A stretch of 64,000 bases of DNA, from the NCBI GenBank assembly GCA_022072055.1, contig JAJVIK010000019.1, forward strand, positions 1-64,000, in the 5' to 3' direction. The stretch's first letter is position 1. Each line of letters opens with the position of its first letter. The notes below the pieces were generated by a model. It worked only from the letters and a program-made list of their open reading frames with translations, had not been told where the DNA came from and did not search any database. A program made the translations under genes and the position numbers. Below are positions 35,395 to 41,438 of this stretch, piece by piece. Source of the stretch: a bacterium (GTDB lineage: Bacteria > Hinthialibacterota > Hinthialibacteria > OLB16).

Positions 35395-36135
35395 TCATTG
35401 TCGTGGGGCAAGCGGAGGTTGGAAAGGTGCGAGCGCCTGCTCTTGGAGGGAAAAGAGCCGCCGAATGCCCTCCTCGGCCAGGTTCAGCATGTCGTTCAGG
35501 TCCTCGCGGGAGAACGGCTTTGTTTCCGCGGTGCCCTGCACCTCCACCAGTTGCCCGGCGGCGGTCATCACGACGTTCATGTCCACCTCGGCGGTGCTGT
35601 CCTCGGCGTAGCAAAGATCGAGCAAGGCTTCACCCCGCACCTTCCCGACACTCACCGCGGCAACCATCCCCCTGATCGGCCAGGACTTGAAAGCGCCCGC
35701 GACCGCCATCAGGTGGCACGCCTCCCAAAAGGCGACCATCGCGCCAGTCACCGCCGCGGTGCGAGTCCCACCATCGGCCTGGATCACATCGCAATCGATG
35801 CTCACCATGCGGCTCCCGAGCGCGTCAAAATCGGCCACCGCGCGCAGCGAGCGCCCGATCAGGCGCTGAATCTCGGCGGTCCTTCCCTTGGGACGGCCCC
35901 CATCGCGCGGGATGCGGGTCTTGGAGGATTTCGGAAGCATCCCGTATTCGGCGGTCACCCACCCGGACTCATCCGTCTTCCAACTGGGCGGAGAATCCTG
36001 AAAACTCGCCGTGCACAGCACCTTGGTTTTGCCGAATTCGATCCAACAGGAGCCTTCGGCGGTCTCCAGGAACCCGGTCCGAATCACCACCGGTCGAAGC
36101 TCGCGTGGGCCACGACCATCCAAGCGTTCACTCAC
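35395..36135 (-). CDS. rph: ribonuclease PH
   Basis: Phosphorolytic 3'-5' exoribonuclease that trims tRNA 3' ends; 246 aa, normal length. Conserved segments are VLCTASFQDSPP, WVTAEYGMLPKSSKTR, GRTAEIQRLIGRSLRAV, the catalytic region IDCDVIQADGGTRTAAVTGA and the metal-ligand stretch DLCYAEDSTAEVDMNVVMT. The GTG at 36135 overlaps the mqnD stop (GTGA, four bases), which fixes this start; longer in-frame starts up to 36324 would lie inside mqnD and add unrelated sequence. It is coupled to mqnD and followed by tyrS. Confidence 0.95.
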   Translation of the reverse strand: MSERLDGRGPRELRPVVIRTGFLETAEGSCWIEFGKTKVLCTASFQDSPPSWKTDESGWVTAEYGMLPKSSKTRIPRDGGRPKGRTAEIQRLIGRSLRAVADFDALGSRMVSIDCDVIQADGGTRTAAVTGAMVAFWEACHLMAVAGAFKSWPIRGMVAAVSVGKVRGEALLDLCYAEDSTAEVDMNVVMTAAGQLVEVQGTAETKPFSREDLNDMLNLAEEGIRRLFSLQEQALAPFQPPLAPRQ

Positions 36136-36980
36136 GCCGAAACCCTCCCGGACTCGCCCACGAACTCGAGCTCCACCGGATTCGGGATCAGCCCCTTCTC
36201 GTATCCCACCCGGAGCAATGTCCGGATCGCTTCCCGACCCCGCTCCCCATAGTCCAAGGTCCAATGATTCACATACATCCCCACGAACTTGTCCGCCAGC
36301 GGAATGTCCATGTCCCGCGCCCATTGCATGGCGTGACGAACCGCTTCCTCGCGGTGATCCAGGCTGTAGCGGATCGAATCAGTGAGCAGATCGGACACCT
36401 CCAGCATGACCTCCTCCCCCAGGCCCTTGCGGATCGCGTTGGCCCCAAGCGGGAGCGGCAGCCCAGTCTGTTCCTGCCACCACACCCCCAGGTCCACCAC
36501 CAAATGAAGCCCCCGATCCGCCCAGGTCAGCTGTCCTTCATGGATGATCAGACCGGCATCCGCCTTCCCGGATTCGACATGCTCGAAGATCCGGTCAAAG
36601 GGCACAACCTCGTATTCGAACTTCCCGATGCAGATGCCGAGCGCGAGAAACGCGGTGGTGAGGGTCCCCGGAACCGCGATCTTCACGCGCGGGAGATCCG
36701 CGAGCGAAAGCGGCCGTGTCGAAACCACCATCGGTCCATAGCCATCCCCCATGCTGGAGCCGCTGGGAAGGAGGGCATACTTGTCCAGCACGCTGGCGTA
36801 GGCGTGAACCGAAATCGCGGTGATGTCGAGCTCGCCGCGCAGGGCGCGACGGTTCAAGGTTTCGATATCCTGGAGAATGTGCTCGAACTCGTAGCCCCGG
36901 GTGTCGAGCTTGTCCTTCGCCAAACCATAGAACATGAAAGCGTCATCGGGGTCCGGGCTGTGACCCAAGGTCAATTTCAT
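36132..36980 (-). CDS. mqnD: 1,4-dihydroxy-6-naphthoate synthase MqnD (futalosine pathway)
   Basis: Converts cyclic de-hypoxanthine futalosine to 1,4-dihydroxy-6-naphthoate in the alternative menaquinone pathway. The 282-residue protein has the family signature LGHSPDPDDAFMFYGL at its start, and further typical elements are ELDITAISVHAYASV, VKIAVPGTLTTAFLALGI, ADAGLIIHEGQLTW and VVDLGVWWQEQTGLPLPLG. It presumably acts in the cytoplasm. No other mqn gene is in this window. The start overlaps the stop of an upstream beta-helix gene (ATGA), and its own stop overlaps rph (GTGA), making a tightly coupled trio. Confidence 0.93.
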   Translation of the reverse strand: MKLTLGHSPDPDDAFMFYGLAKDKLDTRGYEFEHILQDIETLNRRALRGELDITAISVHAYASVLDKYALLPSGSSMGDGYGPMVVSTRPLSLADLPRVKIAVPGTLTTAFLALGICIGKFEYEVVPFDRIFEHVESGKADAGLIIHEGQLTWADRGLHLVVDLGVWWQEQTGLPLPLGANAIRKGLGEEVMLEVSDLLTDSIRYSLDHREEAVRHAMQWARDMDIPLADKFVGMYVNHWTLDYGERGREAIRTLLRVGYEKGLIPNPVELEFVGESGRVSA

Positions 36981-38239
36981 GGTTGCTTCCTGAGGTCTTC
37001 GATTTGCGGCTCGCCCTTGAACCGGTTGTGGTCGAGGATTGGGACACCCGCCTCCGGTCCGATCCGGATGTGCATGCGATCCTGGGCGAAAACACAGCCA
37101 AGAACGGTCAACTCTCCTCCGAGAACCTCAATCGCGGGGATGGACTTGTCCTTGCGGCCCCACTCCCGGAAATTGCATTGCGAGAGGCTGAGCACTCCCT
37201 TGCCCTCTTGGCGGACACACTGCACGGTCGGTCCCCAGAACGAACAGTTCGAGAGCTGAACCACCCCCTTGAAGGACGGCGTTGTGACAATTTCGATGGG
37301 GTTCTCACCCGCGAAGGCCACAAACTGGCCGTTGGTGATGAGCAGCCCCGGGGGCTGGGTCTGCTCCACCCACAGGCAGTGTTGTCCCCCATCCGCGCCG
37401 ATTCCGAGGAAGTTCCCGTTGCAGGCCCCCCCCTCCGATTCGATGAACTTGTAGCAGGTCTTGAAACCCCACGCGAAGGTGTTGAGGACATACTCCCAGT
37501 CGGAGCGGGCAAAGATGAAAACGTCCAGGTTCGCGTTCACATACTCGACGAGCTTCGACCAGCCATCCGCCGGGAACCCGGAATACCCCGGCGCCGCCTT
37601 GGCGCGTTGCCAGAAGTGCGGGTTGAAATGGACGTTTTCGATGCGGCCGATGTCGGTGCAGCGGTCCACGCGGATGCCTTGCTTGAGCACGCATCCGCGG
37701 ACATTTCGGAGGGTGTGGAGCTCATGGCTGGGCGCGCAGTCAATCCCCTGATAGGCGTTCACCAGGGTCACATTCTCCACGGCATACTCCATCCCGGAGC
37801 CTCGGATGGCGTAGGGGTAGGGGCTGATCGCGGAAAGATCCTGTTCAGGGTAGAAAATCTTGAGTCCGCGCACCGCGCTGCTCGGGGAAAGCTGGATCAG
37901 GGCCGGACCCTCCGGGTCCCCCTTCCCGGCCACCGCGAAGAGCGCGCTCCCCCAGGTCTGATCCTCATGGTGGGGTGTGTCCCAAATCCCCTGAAGGGTC
38001 ACACCCGGCGGGACGCGAAGGTTGCCCTCGACCCGGTAGTACCCGGCGGGGAGAAGTACCACGCCCCCGCCAGCGGCGCCCGCCTGGTCCAGGGCAGACT
38101 GGATCGCGGCGGTGTCATCCGCCTGGCCGTCGCCTTTTGCCCCCAAATCCCTACAATTAAGGCTGAAGGGGACCGTTTCGGCCTGGGTGATTGCCGGGGC
38201 TGATAGAAAAAAAGCGAAAATGAGAGGGATGAATGGCAT
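36977..38239 (-). CDS. secreted right-handed beta-helix protein (pectate lyase superfamily type)
   Basis: The 420-residue product has a signal peptide (MPFIPLIFAFFLSAPAITQA). The mature start contains LNCRDLGAKGDGQADDTAAI followed by GGGVVLLPAGYYRV, the classic opening of the Pectate_lyase_3/GH28-like beta-helix family found in polysaccharide lyases, hydrolases and phage tailspikes. Many short Gly/Asn/Val strand repeats follow, but catalytic residues cannot be assigned. ATG 38239 with AAAGGA is preferred to TTG 38278. Its stop overlaps the mqnD start by four bases, an odd pairing of a secreted enzyme with cytoplasmic quinone synthesis. Confidence 0.8.
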   Translation of the reverse strand: MPFIPLIFAFFLSAPAITQAETVPFSLNCRDLGAKGDGQADDTAAIQSALDQAGAAGGGVVLLPAGYYRVEGNLRVPPGVTLQGIWDTPHHEDQTWGSALFAVAGKGDPEGPALIQLSPSSAVRGLKIFYPEQDLSAISPYPYAIRGSGMEYAVENVTLVNAYQGIDCAPSHELHTLRNVRGCVLKQGIRVDRCTDIGRIENVHFNPHFWQRAKAAPGYSGFPADGWSKLVEYVNANLDVFIFARSDWEYVLNTFAWGFKTCYKFIESEGGACNGNFLGIGADGGQHCLWVEQTQPPGLLITNGQFVAFAGENPIEIVTTPSFKGVVQLSNCSFWGPTVQCVRQEGKGVLSLSQCNFREWGRKDKSIPAIEVLGGELTVLGCVFAQDRMHIRIGPEAGVPILDHNRFKGEPQIEDLRKQP

Positions 38240-38307
38240 TTCCTTTGGGAGACTACTCAAAGGCGAGTCGGCTTGCAACCTGGAAGTCGGCGCAAAATGT
38301 CATAAAA

Positions 38308-38366
38308 GTCAAATTGACAACCGATATAAAATGCACTAGATTTATCATGTTTAGGATTACCATGAT
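38308..38366 (+). promoter_or_regulatory. recN promoter with two dyad-symmetric operator candidates
   Basis: TTGACA (38314-38319) and TAGATT (38337-38342) are separated by exactly 17 bases in an AT-rich stretch that contrasts with the surroundings. The dyad GTCAA-A-TTGAC (38308-38318) overlaps the -35. A second dyad, ATCATG (38344-38349) and CATGAT (38361-38366) around 11 bases, lies just after the -10. Either could bind a repressor. recN is often DNA-damage induced, but neither dyad matches a LexA box known to me. Confidence 0.6.
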
Positions 38367-38414
38367 GGGACACGCTCGACCCGATCCCTTATTCCTACCC
38401 CCCGGAGGACAGTC

Positions 38415-40151
38415 ATGTTGACCGATTTGTCGATCAGGAATTTCGCCCTCATTGACTCCGCCAACATCCGGTTTGAGAGGGGTCTGAATGTCCTCACGGG
38501 TGAAACCGGCGCCGGGAAGTCGATCGTCATGGAGGCGCTTTCCATGGTGCTTGGAGAACGGGCCTCGGGGGATTGCATCCGCACCGGCTGCGAGCAGGCC
38601 ACTGTCGAGGCGGTCTTCGAGCTGGATCGTGGCAGTCCGGGGTATAGGCGACTGGCCGCTTTCATGGAGGAATCCGGTTTGGAGTTTGAGGACACGCTGA
38701 TCCTCAAGCGGATCCTGTCCCGGTCGGGAAGGCATCGCTGCCTGGTGAACAACTCGACCACCACGCTGGGAACGTTGAATGGGCTTGGGGAGCTACTGGT
38801 CGATCTGCATGGACAACATGATCACCAGACATTGCTCAACCCGAAGAACTATGTCGGCATTTTGGACGCATTCGGGGGACTCGAGGAAGCCGCGGAGGAA
38901 CTTCGAGGAACATACATCGAGTGGCGCGAGGCCCATGACCGCCATCAGGAATTGATCAACCAGGAGCGCGAGCGGAATCGGATTCTGGACAACCTGCGCT
39001 TTCAGATCGCGGAAATCGAGGAGACTCAGCCGCGCCCCGGGGAGGAGGAGGAACTCCAAGCGGAACGTCGCCGCCTCAGGAACTTTGAATCCCTCAACGA
39101 ACACTCGGCGGCGATTCTACTCCTGCTGGATGGGGGCGAGGGGGATGGCCCGGGGGCTCTCGATTCCCTGGGACAGATTCAGTCGCGGATCGAGGAGATG
39201 GCGCAACGCGATCCGGACCTTGCCTCGGCTCGAAACCTGGCCGAAAACGCGGCGTATGCTCTGGAGGATCTGGCCCGGACTGTCCGCGCTTACCATGAAC
39301 AACTGGAGGCGCAGCCGGGACGGCTGGATGAGATCGAGTCGCGCCTTCACCTGATCGCCAACCTGAAGCGGAAGTACGGCTCCACCATAGAGGAAATCCT
39401 GGCCTTCCTTGTCCGCTCGAAGGAAGAGCGCGGTCGTCTTGAGAACTACGAGGAAGAGCGCGCGAACCTGGAGAAAGTCTTCCAGCAGCTCACCCAGAAA
39501 CTCGGCAGACAGGCCACGGAGCTCTCCAAACGGCGCCGCAAGGTGGCCAAGCAGCTTTCGGGCGAGGTTACGCTTGAGATGCGTCAGCTCGGAATGGAGG
39601 CGGGTCGGTTCGAGGCCGAGGTGGCCCTGATCGACACGGCCCTCATGCCGAACGTGTTGCGACTGAACTACCCCCAAGATGACGAATCCCCGATCACCGC
39701 ATCGGGCTGGGACTATGTCCACTTCCGGATTTCCACCAATCCGGGCGAGCCGCTCAAGTCCCTGCGCCAAGTGGCCTCGGGGGGTGAAATCTCACGCATC
39801 ATGCTGGCGATCAAGGCAGTCTTGTCTCGCGTGGATGCCGTGGATGTACTGGTGTTCGACGAAATCGATCAGGGAATCGGCGGCAAGACCGCGCACGTGG
39901 TCGGTGGCAAAATCAAGAACCTCGCGGCGGAACGCCAGGTGCTCTGCATCACCCACCTCGCGCCGATCGCCTCGCGCGCGGACCATCACCTGCGGATTGT
40001 GAAACAGTCCGATGGGCAGACCACCTCGGTCTTCATCTCCGCCCTCGACGGAGCCGGCAAGACCGAGGAGCTCGCGCGGATGATGGGAACCGAGCCGAGC
40101 GAGGGTGGGCTCAAGGTAGCGGAGGAGCTGCTCCAACAGGTGGCGCGATAA
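38415..40151 (+). CDS. recN: DNA repair protein RecN
   Basis: SMC-like ATPase of double-strand break repair (578 aa). The N-terminal Walker A is GETGAGKSIVMEALSMVLG. Long coiled-coil segments occupy about residues 160-380 (for example ELRGTYIEWREAHDRHQEL). The C-terminal half has the ABC signature QVASGGEISRIMLAIKAVLS and Walker B VLVFDEIDQGIGGKTA, followed by QVLCITHLAPIASRAD. GGAGG is six bases before ATG 38415, downstream of a convincing promoter with dyads. It converges on the PEBP-family gene. Confidence 0.96.
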   Translation: MLTDLSIRNFALIDSANIRFERGLNVLTGETGAGKSIVMEALSMVLGERASGDCIRTGCEQATVEAVFELDRGSPGYRRLAAFMEESGLEFEDTLILKRILSRSGRHRCLVNNSTTTLGTLNGLGELLVDLHGQHDHQTLLNPKNYVGILDAFGGLEEAAEELRGTYIEWREAHDRHQELINQERERNRILDNLRFQIAEIEETQPRPGEEEELQAERRRLRNFESLNEHSAAILLLLDGGEGDGPGALDSLGQIQSRIEEMAQRDPDLASARNLAENAAYALEDLARTVRAYHEQLEAQPGRLDEIESRLHLIANLKRKYGSTIEEILAFLVRSKEERGRLENYEEERANLEKVFQQLTQKLGRQATELSKRRRKVAKQLSGEVTLEMRQLGMEAGRFEAEVALIDTALMPNVLRLNYPQDDESPITASGWDYVHFRISTNPGEPLKSLRQVASGGEISRIMLAIKAVLSRVDAVDVLVFDEIDQGIGGKTAHVVGGKIKNLAAERQVLCITHLAPIASRADHHLRIVKQSDGQTTSVFISALDGAGKTEELARMMGTEPSEGGLKVAEELLQQVAR

Positions 40152-40199
40152 CCCGGCCCACGAAGTCCAGGCCACTTCCCCAACCCGGATCCGGTCGGC

Positions 40200-40751
40200 T
40201 CAGGACTTCTTGTACTTTCCCATGAGCTGCCCCATGGCCAACACATGCCCCTCCATGGCCTTCTCCACATCCTTTTTGGTGGCGCCGCTGGGCAGGCCCA
40301 GCTTGCGATCCAGAGCATGGACCTTGAAGAAGTAACGGTGCGTTCCACTGGGAGGACAGGGCCCCCCATACCCCAGCTTCTTGAAGTCATTGAGACCATG
40401 GACCGCGCCATTCTCGAGGGTCTTGTTGGGCGGGACCTTCTCCTCCAGTTCCTTGGTGTTCCCGGGCAGGTCAAACAGCACCCAGTGGACCCAGGTCCCC
40501 ACGGGGGCATCGGGATCATCACAGATCAGCGCGAGGCTCTTGGCCCCCTCGGGGATGGAGTCGAAAGCCAGGGGCGGTGAGACATCCGGGCCTTGGCAGG
40601 TGTATTTTCGCGGGATCATGTCCCCTTCCTTGAAGGCCGAACTGGTGACTTTGATGGTCATTTTCTTGCCCTCCTCCGCATGAATGTCGCCGATCCAGCC
40701 CATCACGGCGAGCGCGATAGCCGGCCCATGAACAATTCTAAGGAACCCCAT
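40200..40751 (-). CDS. exported YbhB/YbcL-family (PEBP/Raf-kinase-inhibitor-like) protein
   Basis: The 183-residue protein has an N-terminal signal-like segment (about residues 1-25, ending GDIHAEEG) and then the bacterial phosphatidylethanolamine-binding fold. Typical features are MIPRKYTCQGPDVSPPLAF, the ligand-pocket motif DDPDAPVGTWVHWVLFDLP and GYGGPCPPSGTHRYFFKVHA. Family members bind small anionic ligands and their role in bacteria is unclear. The gene converges on recN with a 48-base gap. Upstream is the 687-base repeat-rich intergenic region shared with polA. Confidence 0.88.
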   Translation of the reverse strand: MGFLRIVHGPAIALAVMGWIGDIHAEEGKKMTIKVTSSAFKEGDMIPRKYTCQGPDVSPPLAFDSIPEGAKSLALICDDPDAPVGTWVHWVLFDLPGNTKELEEKVPPNKTLENGAVHGLNDFKKLGYGGPCPPSGTHRYFFKVHALDRKLGLPSGATKKDVEKAMEGHVLAMGQLMGKYKKS

Positions 40752-40853
40752 CCCGAAACCTCCCTTCCCATGCTCCCGGAAAGCTTATCACCCCTTCCCG
40801 CCGGCGCAATCCGGCGGCTCGGGGAGCCGTCCGGGGAGACACCCTCACCCCGA

Positions 40854-40877
40854 CCCTCTCCCGCGCGCGGGAGAGGG
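40854..40877. repeat. REP-like perfect 24-base palindrome
   Basis: CCCTCTCCCGCG (40854-40865) is followed directly by its complement CGCGGGAGAGGG (40866-40877). The flanks (CACCCTCACCCC before, AGAAGGTG after) extend the symmetry imperfectly. Elements of this CCCTCTCCC type are dispersed in many GC-rich genomes. Confidence 0.65.
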
Positions 40878-40948
40878 AGAAGGTGTCCGAGCCGCGCGCG
40901 TGAGCAAGCGGGCGGGGGAGGTGGATGCGGAACCACCACCCGCTCGCG

Positions 40949-40965
40949 CCGGAGTTGCACTCCGG
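40949..40965. repeat. short hairpin in the repeat-rich intergenic region
   Basis: CCGGAGT (40949-40955) pairs with ACTCCGG (40959-40965) around TGC. It lies between the REP-like palindrome and a dispersed repeat that recurs at 53855. Confidence 0.5.
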
Positions 40966-40990
40966 TGCGGCGTGGAAAATGAACCGCTCC

Positions 40991-41011
40991 CTCACGGTCG
41001 CGGCTCGGTTG
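40991..41011 (+). repeat. dispersed repeat copy A (HGRGSV type)
   Basis: The 21 bases CTCACGGTCGCGGCTCGGTT plus G occur here and, reverse-complemented, at 53855-53875. In translation the element spells HGRGSV, a peptide that recurs in spurious small ORFs of planctomycete-like genomes, from memory. Confidence 0.65.
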
Positions 41012-41058
41012 GGTCGCGGACGAGGGCCGGGATGGCTTTGCTCTCCCCGAAAAAAGCC

Positions 41059-41088
41059 TTGACAAAGCCCCTAGCGCGCGCCTACCAT
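41059..41088 (+). promoter_or_regulatory. probable sigma70-type promoter upstream of polA
   Basis: TTGACA (41059-41064, consensus) and TACCAT (41083-41088) are separated by 18 bases. Transcription from about 41095 would give a leader of roughly 345 bases before polA. Confidence 0.55.
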
Positions 41089-41093
41089 AACAG

Positions 41094-41316
41094 CGGATTG
41101 GAAGTCCTGATCCAGCACATCCAGTAGGGATTCTCTCCAAAAGCCGGTTGTACCCCTTTTCCTGTCGTTATCCGCGATTTTCCGGTTGAGACACGAAATC
41201 TGGTCGAAAAGGGGATAGGCGAAGGAAGCGGAATATTCTCCGCCGGAAGGCTCCGGCGGGCTTGAGGGACAGAGACCTCCCTGGGCGTTGGGCCCCCGAT
41301 TGTTCCGTCCGATCCG
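41094..41316 (+). ncRNA. candidate structured RNA or polA leader
   Basis: Starting at the expected transcription start of the promoter above, CGGATTGG (41094-41101) can pair with CCGATCCG (41309-41316, one G-T pair), closing a 223-base unit. Inside, CCCCTTTTC (41153-41161) pairs with GAAAAGGGG (41206-41214), and CCGCCGGA (41240-41247) with TCCGGCGG (41252-41259). No long reading frame here looks coding. Overall shape (a closing stem starting at +1) recalls 6S RNA, but no 6S sequence motif was recognised. It may equally be a structured 5' leader of polA. A further hairpin GAAACCC-TT-GGGTTTC lies at 41333-41348. Confidence 0.35.
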
Positions 41317-41438
41317 TTGAGCGCATTGAGTTGAAACCCTTGGGTTTCCCGAGAAAACAACCCAAATCCTGAAAGAACTCATGCCGGCGGCGAAATTGGC
41401 CCGGAAACCGGCACTCCCGATTCAGTGTTGATGGTTCC

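Noticed and set aside
40593-40982. 129-codon plus-strand frame running through the repeats
   Set aside because: Arg/Pro/Gly-rich; overlaps the 5' end of the PEBP gene and repeat units.
41091-41116. tRNA-like anticodon or T-arm fragment near GGATTGGAAGTCC
   Set aside because: No acceptor stem, D-arm or full cloverleaf can be built on either strand.
41082-41360. 92-codon minus-strand frame in the polA leader
   Set aside because: No ribosome site or homology, and it lies across the hairpins of the putative structured RNA.
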